Part shown: positions 9,445 through 18,103 of the stretch, one piece after another
Position numbering within the stretch: the stretch's first letter is position 1
How the letters are laid out: each line of letters opens with the position of its first letter
Source: an uncultured beta proteobacterium
GTDB lineage: Bacteria > Pseudomonadota > Gammaproteobacteria > Burkholderiales > Rhodocyclaceae
DNA length: 64,000 bases
Assembly: GCA_903908065.1 (NCBI GenBank)
Contig: CAIVQO010000075.1
Location: 1 to 64,000 of the forward strand
Reading direction: 5' to 3'
Notes under the pieces: model-generated
The model's input: the letters and a program-made list of their open reading frames with translations, nothing else
Told to the model about the DNA's origin: nothing
The model's database searches: none
Position numbers and translations under genes: made by a program

Positions 9445-10833
9445 TCAGATGACCTTGGAGTAACGCACCCGCTCGCGGTCGGTGCGCAGGTACTTGTCGA
9501 AGGCCATGGCGATGCCGCGCACCAGCAGGCGGCCGCGCGGCTCGACGGTGATCCACTGGTCGTCGATGGTGAGCAGGCCGCCCTTTTCCATTTCGCGCAA
9601 ATCGGCCAGTTCGGAGGCGAAGTAGGACTTGAAGTCGATCAGGTGGGCGATCTCGATCGACTCGATCGACAGCTCGAAATGGCACATCAGCGCCTGGATG
9701 ATGCTGCGCCGGAGCAGATCGTCGGCGTTCAACTCGATGCCGCGGAAGATCGGCAGCACGCCCTGGTCGAGGCTGTCGTAGTACTCGTCCAGCGTGCGCA
9801 CGTTCTGGCAGTAGCTGGGGCCGACCTTGCCGATGGCGGAAACACCAAAGGCCATCAGGTCGGCTTCGGCATGCGTTGAGTAGCCCTGGAAATTGCGGTG
9901 CAGCCGCCCCTGGCGCTGGGCGACGGCAAGCTCGTCGTTGGGCTTGGCGAAGTGGTCCATGCCGATGAAGACGTAACCGGCATCGGTCAGGCGACGGATC
10001 GCGAGTTGCAGGATCTGCAAGCGCTGGTCGGGCGTCGGCAGGTCCGCCTCGTTGATGCGCCGTTGCGGCTTGGCCAGGCTGGGCAGGTGCGCGTAGTTGT
10101 AGATCGAGAGGCGGTCGGGGTCGAGCTTGATGACCTCGTCCAAAGTATGGTTGAAACTGATCACGTTCTGTTTGGGCAGGCCGTAGATCAGGTCGACCGA
10201 AATTCCCTTGAAGCCAAACTCGCGCGCGGAATCGATCACCAGTCGGGTCTCGTCGAGGCTCTGCACGCGATTGACCGCGACCTGCACCTCGGGCGAGAAA
10301 TCCTGCACACCGACGCTCATGCGGTTGAAACCCAAGGCCGCCAGCTGCTTGACGTTGTCGCGGCCAACCTTGCGCGGATCGACTTCGATGGAGTACTCGC
10401 CACCCGGCAGCAGGCGGAAATGCTTGTTGATGATGTCCATCAGGCGCTGCATTTCCTCTTCGCTGAGGAAGGTCGGCGTGCCGCCGCCGAAGTGCAGCTG
10501 GACCACGTCGCGACCACCGTCGAGGGCCGCTTCCTGCATGGCGATTTCCTTGCCCAAGTACTTGATGTACTTGGCCGAGCGCCCGTGATCCTTGGTGATG
10601 ATCTTGTTGCAGGCGCAGTAGTAGCAGATGGTATTGCAGAAGGGTATATGGACGTATAATGATAAAGGTCGTCCTATGCCCCCCACCGTGCGTCGTCCCA
10701 GCCAGCGGATGTAGTCGTCCGGCCCGAACGCCTCAACAAATCGATCCGCGGTGGGATACGAGGTATAGCGCGGGCCGTTGACGTCGAACTTGCGGATGAC
10801 CTGCGGGTCGAAAATTATTTCCTGATATTTCAT
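9445..10833 (-). CDS. hemN: oxygen-independent coproporphyrinogen III oxidase HemN
   Basis: Radical-SAM enzyme of 462 aa that decarboxylates coproporphyrinogen III to protoporphyrinogen IX without oxygen. The [4Fe-4S] ligands lie in CNTICYYC (near residue 68), followed by the GGGTPTFL glycine motif. Length is close to E. coli HemN (457 aa). I chose ATG 10833 (MKYQEIIF), since the longer frame adds 23 basic residues with no counterpart. An FNR-type box at 10948-10961 stands upstream, matching the known anaerobic induction of hemN. Confidence 0.93.
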   Translation of the reverse strand: MKYQEIIFDPQVIRKFDVNGPRYTSYPTADRFVEAFGPDDYIRWLGRRTVGGIGRPLSLYVHIPFCNTICYYCACNKIITKDHGRSAKYIKYLGKEIAMQEAALDGGRDVVQLHFGGGTPTFLSEEEMQRLMDIINKHFRLLPGGEYSIEVDPRKVGRDNVKQLAALGFNRMSVGVQDFSPEVQVAVNRVQSLDETRLVIDSAREFGFKGISVDLIYGLPKQNVISFNHTLDEVIKLDPDRLSIYNYAHLPSLAKPQRRINEADLPTPDQRLQILQLAIRRLTDAGYVFIGMDHFAKPNDELAVAQRQGRLHRNFQGYSTHAEADLMAFGVSAIGKVGPSYCQNVRTLDEYYDSLDQGVLPIFRGIELNADDLLRRSIIQALMCHFELSIESIEIAHLIDFKSYFASELADLREMEKGGLLTIDDQWITVEPRGRLLVRGIAMAFDKYLRTDRERVRYSKVI

Positions 10834-10947
10834 TGCCTTAGGACGGGTACGCGGCAGATGCAGCGGCAAATCGTAGCGGCAGGGCCGGCGGAATGATGGC
10901 ACCTATCCTTCAAGCCTATACAATGCCGCAAATGAGAATGTGTGGCA

Positions 10948-10961
10948 TTGACGCAGATCAA
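10948..10961. promoter_or_regulatory. FNR-type box between hemN and fnr
   Basis: TTGAC-GCAG-ATCAA matches the FNR consensus TTGAT-N4-ATCAA at 9 of 10 positions. Candidate -10 elements for hemN (TTGTAT 10923-10918, TATAGG 10920-10915) lie two to five bases from the ideal class II position. No good -10 is placed for fnr, so the site mainly suits hemN and perhaps fnr autoregulation. Confidence 0.7.
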
Positions 10962-10993
10962 AGGGGTGCCGCTTAACGCGGGCGACAGACAGC

Positions 10994-11752
10994 ATGCATG
11001 CCAATGTCAAGCAAAATGTAGTGCCGTTGATCACGCCCGGATTGAAGGTTGCGTGCTCGCAGTGCAACCTGCGTGAACTGTGCCTGCCCTTCGGCCTCGA
11101 CGACCACGACATGGCGCGACTCGACAACCTGATTGGCGGCGGGCGCAAGGTCAAGCGCGGCCATCACCTGTATCGTGCCGGCGACGCCTTCGAGTCGATC
11201 TTCGCGGTCCGTTCCGGCTTCTTCAAGACCGACGTGCTGACAGAGGATGGCCGCGACCAGGTCACCGGCTTCCAGATGGCCGGCGAGATCCTCGGCATGG
11301 ACGGCATCAGCACCGAGCACCACACCTGCAACGCGGTTGCTCTTGAAGACAGCGAAGTCTGCCTGATCCCCTTCACTGAACTTGAATTGCTGTCGAGCGA
11401 AATCCATTCCCTCCAGCACCACCTGCACAAGGTGATGAGCCGCGAGATCGTGCGCGACCACGGCGTGATGATGCTGCTCGGAACCATGCGCGCCGAAGAA
11501 CGTCTGGCCGCTTTCCTCTTGAACCTGTCGCAGCGCTTTGCTGCGCGCGGTTACTCGCATTCCGAGTTCCACCTGCGCATGACCCGCGAAGAGATCGGCT
11601 CCTACCTCGGCTTGAAGCTCGAAACCGTCAGCCGCGCCTTCTCGCGCTTCCAGGAAGAAGGCTTGATCTCGGTGCAGCAGAAGCATGTCCGCATCCTCGA
11701 CCTGCCCAAGCTGAAGGGCCTGCTGGCGCCGCCCGACGGTCGCATCGCCTAG
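10994..11752 (+). CDS. fnr: FNR-type oxygen-sensing transcription factor
   Basis: Crp/Fnr regulator of 252 aa. Four Cys suited to bind an oxygen-labile [4Fe-4S] cluster are Cys21, Cys24 and Cys30 (CSQCNLRELC) and Cys112 (HHTC). A cyclic-nucleotide-type beta barrel, dimerisation helix and helix-turn-helix follow; the recognition helix has ETVSR, the FNR-type E-x2-SR that reads TTGAT half-sites. It probably drives the boxes at hemN, ccoN, uspA and the candidate small RNA. Its stop overlaps the convergent neighbour by 4 bases. Confidence 0.94.
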   Translation: MHANVKQNVVPLITPGLKVACSQCNLRELCLPFGLDDHDMARLDNLIGGGRKVKRGHHLYRAGDAFESIFAVRSGFFKTDVLTEDGRDQVTGFQMAGEILGMDGISTEHHTCNAVALEDSEVCLIPFTELELLSSEIHSLQHHLHKVMSREIVRDHGVMMLLGTMRAEERLAAFLLNLSQRFAARGYSHSEFHLRMTREEIGSYLGLKLETVSRAFSRFQEEGLISVQQKHVRILDLPKLKGLLAPPDGRIA

Positions 11753-12138
11753 ACCACGGCCCTAAGGAAGCCCCAAGGCTGGCGCATCAGCGCCACCGAC
11801 ACAATCCAGCCAAATACCGCCAGCGAGGCAAACCAGCACGCTATTCGCATGCTGCGTGTGCTGGCATCGCGCAGGGCCAGGGCACCAAGAATGATGTAGG
11901 CTATGATGCCGAATACCTTGGCCGTTACCCAATCGGCGACAAACGGGTATTGGCCCGACATCGCGGCCAGCGTCAACGCCGCAACCAGCAGCACGGTATC
12001 GTTGATATGGGGCAGCACCCGGATCCAGCGGGCGCGGAGCATCGGCGAATCGCGCATCATCAGCAGGCCGCGCAGGAAGAAACCGCTGACGCTGAGCACC
12101 ACGCTGATGACATGTACGTACTTGACGGCGATGTACAT
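11749..12138 (-). CDS. SirB-like small membrane protein
   Basis: Protein of 129 aa with four predicted membrane helices and the SirB2-like beginning MYIAVKYVHVISVVLSVSGF. Biochemical function is unknown. SirB was named in Salmonella as an invasion-gene activator, which is unlikely to be its general role. It starts 2 bases after the end of the NnrS gene (12141), so the two form one transcript. I used ATG 12138; upstream frame belongs to the NnrS region. Confidence 0.75.
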   Translation of the reverse strand: MYIAVKYVHVISVVLSVSGFFLRGLLMMRDSPMLRARWIRVLPHINDTVLLVAALTLAAMSGQYPFVADWVTAKVFGIIAYIILGALALRDASTRSMRIACWFASLAVFGWIVSVALMRQPWGFLRAVV

Positions 12139-12140
12139 GA

Positions 12141-13379
12141 TTACCCCGGCTTGCCATCCAGGCGGGCCCGCCACAGGACCGGGGCGTAGGCCAGGGCCCA
12201 GACGCCGAAGCCGAGCAGCCAGGTCATTGCCGATAGCCACAGAAGCGTCGTCCCGTATCCCTGCATCGGCAGTTCGGCGATGACCCGCAGCGCGGCGGCT
12301 AACTGCATCATGCAAAACGATGCCCACATCGAACCATCCGCCGCCACCGGCCGCCCGGAATGCCCCAGGGTAACCCGCGACACCATGCCGATCAGCATGG
12401 AGGAGAAGAAGCCGATTACCAGCGCATGCAGCGGCGCCTGCCCCAGGGCGCCGGGGGCAAGCAGTCCCGGCAGGTCCTGCAGGGCAAACAGGGCGAAGGC
12501 GATCGGCACCCAGGCAAACGCCAGATGCAGCACCAGCACCATGCGATTGCCGCCGATGGTGCGATGCCACCAGATCCGGCTCAGGTGTCCGCTTGCGACC
12601 AGGGCCGCCAGATCCACCAGCCAGAGCCAGCGCGCGAAATCGAAAAGCGACAGCAGGCCATGCCCCAGGCCTGCCGCTATCAGCACACGCAGCGCCCACG
12701 CCGGCCGATGGACGACGTAGCCTCGGATCACCGCCGAGGTGAAAAACGGCAGCATGCGGTGGGCAACCGTTGCAAACACCGGCAGCAGAAAGCCCCAGAG
12801 GGTCAGCATCGTGCCGACCCGGCCCCACGCCGGGTCACCCGCAAGCGCAAGCAACAGATAGCACGCCAGGCCGATCACGCCCAACCACGCTGCCAGCGCC
12901 ACATAGCGGATATGTTCCCGACTTAGGGCCGGAAGAAGGGCGATCCGGGTCAGGATGCGGGCCACCAGAGCCCAGCCGATGGCGGCCAGCGCCAAGCCGA
13001 ATACAAGCAGCACGGGCAGCAACAACGCCAGCCAGGCCAGCACCCAGCCGCCCGCCAGAAGCAGGAACGGGGGCAGAAACTGCTTTTGCCCGAGGTCACC
13101 GGCCCCCTGCCAGCGCGGGCCCGCAGTCAGGATGAAGCCGAACACGAACCAGGGGAAGACTCCCGAGCCCATCACCAGGGCATGCCAGGTGGTCATCGGA
13201 ATCTGGGTGAGCAAGGGCCACACCGGCAGCGACCAGAGTCCGGCATAATGGCTCCCGATTTGCAAGGACCAGAAGGCCATCGCCAAAAGCGCCTGGACGG
13301 CGCCGCCAAGAAACATCACGCGATGTGGCGCGGCGAAAAAGCTGGCCCGGAAATTCAAGGCCGCCGCACCCATGCGCAT
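12141..13379 (-). CDS. nnrS: NnrS family membrane protein
   Basis: Integral membrane protein of about 412 aa with roughly twelve hydrophobic helices. NnrS is a haem- and copper-containing membrane protein linked to nitric-oxide stress in denitrifiers. Histidines in the helices (HALVMG near residue 62, HRMLPFF near 210, HALVIGFFSSMLIGMVSR near 325) match the family pattern. It lies back to back with a Dnr-type regulator whose start is 38 bases away. Start is uncertain: ATG 13379, 13373 or 13403 are all possible and none has a clear ribosome site. Confidence 0.85.
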   Translation of the reverse strand: MRMGAAALNFRASFFAAPHRVMFLGGAVQALLAMAFWSLQIGSHYAGLWSLPVWPLLTQIPMTTWHALVMGSGVFPWFVFGFILTAGPRWQGAGDLGQKQFLPPFLLLAGGWVLAWLALLLPVLLVFGLALAAIGWALVARILTRIALLPALSREHIRYVALAAWLGVIGLACYLLLALAGDPAWGRVGTMLTLWGFLLPVFATVAHRMLPFFTSAVIRGYVVHRPAWALRVLIAAGLGHGLLSLFDFARWLWLVDLAALVASGHLSRIWWHRTIGGNRMVLVLHLAFAWVPIAFALFALQDLPGLLAPGALGQAPLHALVIGFFSSMLIGMVSRVTLGHSGRPVAADGSMWASFCMMQLAAALRVIAELPMQGYGTTLLWLSAMTWLLGFGVWALAYAPVLWRARLDGKPG

Positions 13380-13417
13380 CCGCTGGCGGCCACCGCAGAC
13401 CACTTACGAGTTTGACA

Positions 13418-14113
13418 ATGCAAGAGACCCGCCTCGACATTCCGCAGATCCTTTCGCGCCTGCCGCTGTTCCAGGAGCTGTCGCCGACCCAGTTGGCCAA
13501 GCTCGAACCGGCGTGTCGCGAGCGCCGACTTTCGAAGGGAACCATGTTGTTCCAGAAGGGCGACCCGGCCAAGGGATTCTTCGTCGTGGTGTTTGGTCAG
13601 ATCAAGCTCGCCTTCCCCTCGGCCCAGGGCAATGAAAAAGTCGTGCAGATCGTCGGCCCGCGACAAAGTTTCGGCGAGGCCGTGATGTTCCTCGACCTGC
13701 CCTGCCCCGTGTTCGCCGAGGCATTGCTCGACAGCCTGCTGCTGCACATCGGCAGCGGGCCGGTATTCGATCTGCTGGAGACGGACCCCTTGTTCGCCCG
13801 GCGCATGCTGGCCGGACTTTCGATGCGGCTGCATTCGCTGGTGCAGGACGTCGAAACCTATTCTCTGCGTTCGTCGGCACAGCGCGTGGTGGGCTACCTG
13901 CTGCAGCACTGTCCGCAAAGCGACGCAGCCTGCGAAGGCTCGTTCGACATTTCGCTGCCGACTTCCAAGCAGGTGATCGCATCGCGCCTGAACCTGACGC
14001 CGGAAACCCTGTCGCGGATTTTTCACGATTTGACGGCCAATGGCTTGATCGCGGTGAGCGGCAAGCAGATCACCATCAATGATGCAAAACGCTTGCGCGA
14101 ATTTGATCTCTGA
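13418..14113 (+). CDS. dnr: Crp/Fnr-family regulator, Dnr/Nnr type
   Basis: Regulator of 231 aa with a beta-barrel sensor domain, dimer helix and helix-turn-helix (SKQVIASRLNLTPETLSRIF). The recognition motif ETLSR predicts an FNR-like TTGAT half-site. It lacks the N-terminal Cys cluster of FNR. Together with NnrS on one side and the hemerythrin operon on the other, this points to the Dnr/Nnr group that senses nitric oxide through haem. ATG 13418 was preferred because the longer frame would run into nnrS. The name is by context; no direct evidence of NO sensing is visible. Confidence 0.8.
   Translation: MQETRLDIPQILSRLPLFQELSPTQLAKLEPACRERRLSKGTMLFQKGDPAKGFFVVVFGQIKLAFPSAQGNEKVVQIVGPRQSFGEAVMFLDLPCPVFAEALLDSLLLHIGSGPVFDLLETDPLFARRMLAGLSMRLHSLVQDVETYSLRSSAQRVVGYLLQHCPQSDAACEGSFDISLPTSKQVIASRLNLTPETLSRIFHDLTANGLIAVSGKQITINDAKRLREFDL
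13509..13533 (+). repeat. dispersed 25-base motif, copy 6
   Basis: Inside dnr, 23 of 25 positions match; it is read in a different codon frame from the copies in queG and waaF. Confidence 0.6.
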
Positions 14114-15371
14114 AGCGACGATAGTTCTGCAGGGCACGAATCACATTCACGCCTAGCCAGGCGCAGGAAACGGCAAACGCCAGGCCCGCGGGACGCGTCA
14201 GGGCCGGCAGCCATACCGCGGCAAGCAGTAGCCCCAACGCCAGCACATGCAGCCGGAACTGGCCGGTCATCGCCTCGGCCGGAATCATTTTCTTCATGTT
14301 CGGCACGGCGGCGATCGGTGCCCCCAGCCGCTGCAGGTGCAGCCAGTTGAGGAAGGGGGTGATCTTGTACGTCATCCCCGAGATGGTGGACACGAACACC
14401 CCGGGAAACGCCAGCATGCCCAGCCATACCGTCGCACGCGGATCTTCGGCCCATTGCGGCTGAACCGCCATCAATGCCGCTGACACCGCAAAAACCAGCA
14501 GAGCGATCATCGCCACGCGAAAATTGAGCGATGTGGCGTCGTCGATTTTGCGCCGCCGGGTGTATTGCAGCCACAGGGTGATGCCACCGAAGGCTGCGCA
14601 CGCGGTCGCCAGCAGCACGCCGGAAGCCTGCGCCAAGCTTGTATCTTCACGCAACCAAAGCCCGGACCAGATCAGCACCAGCAGCATCAGAAACGGACCG
14701 AAGCCCCGCGCAAACCATAACGGATAGGGATGGGTCAGCTGGAACATGGGCACCACAAAATAGGACACGGCGGCCACCAGCATCAGTGCCCAGGCGCCAA
14801 GCCCCCACGCCAGATGGATGTTGGTCAGCGGTATCAAGGGCAGCGCGAGGCCTCGTGCCAGGGCCTCGGCGAGCAGTGAGCCAAGCAACACCGTAACCAC
14901 CAGCCCGGCCAGTGCGAGGCGCATGGTCCAAATCGTCATTCCGGTAGCCGGCGTGCGCCACAGGGCAAGCAATACCACGACTGCGAACACGCCAACCCCG
15001 ACCAGGAAAAGCGGTACGGCGGCCGACAGCAGGGCCGGGGCGCCAAACAGGAAACCGGCCACCAGCAGCAAGGCGGCCACCAGCAACAGAGGCTGCACCA
15101 CATTGGCCACCAGCAGGGGTCTCGAGACATTGCCGCCAACTGCCACCGGTATGAACTGGAACATCGCGCCACTCATTGCCTGCAGCATGAAGCCAACCGC
15201 AATCAGATGGACCAGGGCCAGGGCTTCCGGTGTCCAACGCGATCCGAGCACATCGCCGCCAACCCAGGCCAGGAGAATCCCGGCAAGCACACCGAACCAG
15301 GGAGCGGCGAGCAGAAAACGGTAGGGAACGGATATCGGCGGCGCCTGCTCGAAGGAGAGATTCGGATGCAT
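14076..15371 (-). CDS. polytopic membrane protein of unknown function (nitrosative-stress cluster)
   Basis: Protein of 431 aa with about twelve membrane helices. Helix two has a conserved-looking HLIAVGFMLQAMSGAMFQF stretch whose His could bind haem or metal. I do not recognise a named family with certainty; it resembles NnrS and haem-copper oxidase subunit I only in topology. It is the last gene of a leftward unit hemerythrin - DUF2249 - this gene, under an FNR/Dnr-type box at 16101-16114. Its 3' end overlaps the convergent dnr gene by 38 bases. Confidence 0.7.
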   Translation of the reverse strand: MHPNLSFEQAPPISVPYRFLLAAPWFGVLAGILLAWVGGDVLGSRWTPEALALVHLIAVGFMLQAMSGAMFQFIPVAVGGNVSRPLLVANVVQPLLLVAALLLVAGFLFGAPALLSAAVPLFLVGVGVFAVVVLLALWRTPATGMTIWTMRLALAGLVVTVLLGSLLAEALARGLALPLIPLTNIHLAWGLGAWALMLVAAVSYFVVPMFQLTHPYPLWFARGFGPFLMLLVLIWSGLWLREDTSLAQASGVLLATACAAFGGITLWLQYTRRRKIDDATSLNFRVAMIALLVFAVSAALMAVQPQWAEDPRATVWLGMLAFPGVFVSTISGMTYKITPFLNWLHLQRLGAPIAAVPNMKKMIPAEAMTGQFRLHVLALGLLLAAVWLPALTRPAGLAFAVSCAWLGVNVIRALQNYRRFRDQIRASVLHH

Positions 15372-15386
15372 CTGGGTTCCCGCGAC

Positions 15387-15608
15387 TCAAGCCTGCGATT
15401 TGCGTATGCGAATCTCGCGCGTCCCGTCCGCAAGCAGGTTGTCTGTCCAGGTGTAACCGTTGTTACGCAGGATGTTGAAGAGTGGATGCGGCTGGCAATA
15501 GAGTTGCAGCAGGATGTCCTCACCCTCGCCGAGCTTATCCAGGGCGGCCAGGGTGCGCTCCATGGGTTCGGGAGGTTGCAGTTCCCGCCCATCGATAACA
15601 ATGGTCAT
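15387..15608 (-). CDS. DUF2249 domain protein
   Basis: Protein of 73 aa, a single DUF2249 domain: DGRELQPPEPMERTLAALD followed by a QPHPLFNIL segment, the same fold class as TusA-like proteins. It lacks a TusA-type catalytic Cys. It sits between a hemerythrin gene (overlap 4 bases, ATGA type) and a membrane protein, an arrangement frequent in denitrifiers. The role is unknown; the promoter box suggests induction under low oxygen or nitric oxide. Confidence 0.8.
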   Translation of the reverse strand: MTIVIDGRELQPPEPMERTLAALDKLGEGEDILLQLYCQPHPLFNILRNNGYTWTDNLLADGTREIRIRKSQA

Positions 15609-16042
15609 GACCCGGCCAGCCTCGACGCAATCGACGTGCCGACGTCAGACCCGCCAAGCGCGTTGTCGCACATCGGGTAGAGGATGTTTTCCTCTTTCAT
15701 GTTGTGCTGCTGCATCATGATCAACAATGTCTCCGCGTTGCCACTGAAACCGTCGTCGTCGCGATTGTCGAGGGACACTTTCATCTGCGCCAGCAGGTCG
15801 CGCATCTGACGGTGCTCTCCGCGCATGACTTCCGTCGGTCCGGAAGTCATTCCCGTGGCCGATTCGAAGGCTGGAAACAGAACCTCCTCCTCGCTCAGGA
15901 AATGGGTCTCCAGCTGGCCGGCAAATTCGGCAAAGGCTTTTTCACCGGCTGACCAATTGCCTTTGGCGCATGCCTCTTCGGCGTCGGCGAAGATTTCATC
16001 GCAGTGTTTATGGTGCTGGAACAGTGGCTGGGTGGTAGACAT
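15605..16042 (-). CDS. hemerythrin HHE domain protein
   Basis: Cytoplasmic protein of 145 aa with non-haem di-iron ligand motifs: HHKHCDEIF near residue 10, THFLSEEEVLFP near 47 (H-x3-E), EHRQMRD near 76, and QQHNMKEENILYP near 112. Single-domain hemerythrins bind oxygen or nitric oxide and can protect or repair iron-sulfur clusters. The first gene of the unit under the FNR/Dnr box, it overlaps the DUF2249 gene by 4 bases. A protective role against nitric oxide is inferred. Confidence 0.88.
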   Translation of the reverse strand: MSTTQPLFQHHKHCDEIFADAEEACAKGNWSAGEKAFAEFAGQLETHFLSEEEVLFPAFESATGMTSGPTEVMRGEHRQMRDLLAQMKVSLDNRDDDGFSGNAETLLIMMQQHNMKEENILYPMCDNALGGSDVGTSIASRLAGS

Positions 16043-16100
16043 TGGCGCATGGCTCCGGATGAACAGGTGCTGATTGTGTAGAGCCGATTAGACCAGAGCA

Positions 16101-16114
16101 TTGACAGCGGTCAA
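16101..16114 (-). promoter_or_regulatory. FNR/Dnr-type box of the hemerythrin-DUF2249 operon
   Basis: Perfect dyad TTGAC-AGCG-GTCAA, 8 of 10 to the FNR consensus. A CACAAT -10-like hexamer lies exactly at the class II distance (16078-16073). The neighbouring Dnr-type gene is the natural candidate regulator. Confidence 0.65.
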
Positions 16115-16209
16115 GCATCCTGGCGATCAGTAGCCACGGGGCTAGCGGGGTGATTCGAAGCCAACTGGCCACCGGAACCAGCACGGCTGGTCAGCATGCT
16201 GCACTGCGA

Positions 16210-17943
16210 TCAAGGCTCCAGGACATAGGTTCCAGGGGCATCCGCCAGTGCAGGATACTTTTTGGTCGCCACCGGTACTGCGGCGACCAGGGGGCCCGAT
16301 TGCGGCTTGAGCCAGGCCATCCAGTCTTCCCACCAGCTTCCCGGGCGATGCTCGGCCTGGTCGCGCCACTCGTCGGGCGTATCGTGCCGTTCCACTTGGC
16401 CGACATGGTATTCACGCTTCGGTGGATTGACCACCGGATTCACGATGCCGAGGATATGGCCCGAACTCGATAGCACATAGCGCCGCGGACCGGCGACAAA
16501 GTTGTTGATGCGGAAAGTCTGCCGCCAGGGCGCGATGTGGTCGTCTTCCGCCGACACGGCGTACAAGGGTTGCGAAATTCGCCCGAGGTCGATCTTTTCG
16601 CCGGCAAGCGTCAGCGCATCCTTCTTGATCAGGAGGTTCTCGAGGTAGAAGTTGCGCAAATACCAGCTGTGCATGGCGGCCGGCATGCGGGTGGAATCCA
16701 TGTTCCAGTACAACACGTCGAAGGCGGGAGGCGCTTCGCCAAACAGGTAGCCGCGCACGACATAATGCCAAACCAGGCTGTTCGAGCGCAGCAGGCGGAA
16801 TGCCGATGCCATTTCCTTGCCATCGAGATAGCCTTTCTCGGCCATCGACTTTTCCAGCCACTTGATGCTGTTTTCGTCGAGGAAGACTTCGATATCTCCC
16901 GGCTTGTGATAATCGACCAGGGTGGTAAGCAGCGTGACGGTGGCTACCGGAACCTCTTTTGCCGCGTAGCGCGCGTTTGCCCACGCCATCCAGGCAGTGA
17001 CCGCTGCACCGCCGATGCAATAACCGACCGCATGCACTTTTGGGGAACCCGAAATCCCTCGTGCGGTTTCGATGATCTGGCCAACGCCTTCCATCAGGTA
17101 GTCGTCGAAGGTCACCTCGCGCATCTCGGCGGTCGGATTCTTCCAGCTGGTGATGTACACGTCGAAACCCTGGTCCACCAAAAACTTCACCATGCTCTTC
17201 TTCGGGTTGAGGTCGAGCACGTAGAACTTGTTGATCCAGGGCGTCACGATCACGATCGGCGTCGAGTAAAGCTGCTCCCGGGTCGGCGTGTAGTGGATGA
17301 CCTCCAGCAAGCGGTTGCGGAAGACCACCTTGCCTGGAGTCGTGGCCAGGTCCTTGCCAACCGAGAAGTCGGTTGGACGAGCCATCTGCACGTCACCGGC
17401 CTGGAAGTCCGTAACGAAATTGTTGAAACCTTTGAGCAGGCTCTCGCCATGCGTTTCCATCGCCTTTTGCATGGCGGAGGGATTGGAGAGCAGGAAATTG
17501 GTCGGCGCCACCGCGTTCAGCCATTTCCGCCACCAGAACGCAGCGCGACGACGGTCGCGATTCGACAGGCCTGGCGTGTCATAGAGCATGTCCTGCACTT
17601 GCCGCGTGAGCATCAGGTACCACTCCTTGACAATGTCCCACGTCGCGGAATCGTTCCAGATCGGATCGGAAAAACGGGTGTCGTCGGGATTCGGCGACAC
17701 CACGTCCTTGCTTGGCATGCCAAGCGCGCGGTGCCAGGAATGCACTTGCAGGTCCCACATCCTCGAAGAGAAACCAGCCAGTGCCTCGGACATTTCCTGT
17801 GGATGGGACAACCAAGCCAACTGCGCGTGGAGCAAGGGCGTTGCCATGCCAATTGGGTCGATCCGGGCCTCCACGGCCTGATTCACCGCACGCCACGCTG
17901 CCTGTGGCGTGGCAGGGGTCTTGTTTTGTTTGTTCGAGGCCAT
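16210..17943 (-). CDS. phaC: class I poly(3-hydroxyalkanoate) synthase PhaC
   Basis: Granule-associated enzyme of 577 aa that polymerises 3-hydroxyacyl-CoA into storage polyester. The lipase-like box is GYCIGG with nucleophile Cys309; the other triad residues are in SAEDDHIAPW (Asp) and SSSGHILGIV (His). The length and N-terminal domain fit class I. I chose ATG 17943 (MASNKQNK) because AAAGGA precedes it; the frame is open back to 18018, adding 25 unlikely residues. No phaA, phaB or phasin gene is adjacent; the SDR at 27985 is of a different subgroup. Confidence 0.93.
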   Translation of the reverse strand: MASNKQNKTPATPQAAWRAVNQAVEARIDPIGMATPLLHAQLAWLSHPQEMSEALAGFSSRMWDLQVHSWHRALGMPSKDVVSPNPDDTRFSDPIWNDSATWDIVKEWYLMLTRQVQDMLYDTPGLSNRDRRRAAFWWRKWLNAVAPTNFLLSNPSAMQKAMETHGESLLKGFNNFVTDFQAGDVQMARPTDFSVGKDLATTPGKVVFRNRLLEVIHYTPTREQLYSTPIVIVTPWINKFYVLDLNPKKSMVKFLVDQGFDVYITSWKNPTAEMREVTFDDYLMEGVGQIIETARGISGSPKVHAVGYCIGGAAVTAWMAWANARYAAKEVPVATVTLLTTLVDYHKPGDIEVFLDENSIKWLEKSMAEKGYLDGKEMASAFRLLRSNSLVWHYVVRGYLFGEAPPAFDVLYWNMDSTRMPAAMHSWYLRNFYLENLLIKKDALTLAGEKIDLGRISQPLYAVSAEDDHIAPWRQTFRINNFVAGPRRYVLSSSGHILGIVNPVVNPPKREYHVGQVERHDTPDEWRDQAEHRPGSWWEDWMAWLKPQSGPLVAAVPVATKKYPALADAPGTYVLEP

Positions 17944-18036
17944 GATGCATCCTTTCCTGCTGTCGTGGCAAATTCCTGCGATCCGGCGTTTCGAGATATT
18001 CTGCTCCATGACGATCACCGGACGCCTACGTCGCCG

Positions 18037-18050
18037 TTGACCTTGATCAA
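18037..18050 (+). promoter_or_regulatory. FNR-type box upstream of the universal stress protein gene
   Basis: TTGAC-CTTG-ATCAA matches the FNR consensus at 9 of 10. A TAGGCT -10-like hexamer at 18072-18077 is one base from the ideal class II spacing for the rightward gene; nothing comparable is spaced for phaC. Confidence 0.65.
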
Positions 18051-18103
18051 TCTCCCCGTTCTTTAGTAGGCTAGGCTTAATTCCCCGACCAAAGGATCAT
18101 CCC

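Noticed and set aside
9926-10890. Long frames antisense to hemN
   Set aside because: They follow the codon phase of hemN and have no domain.
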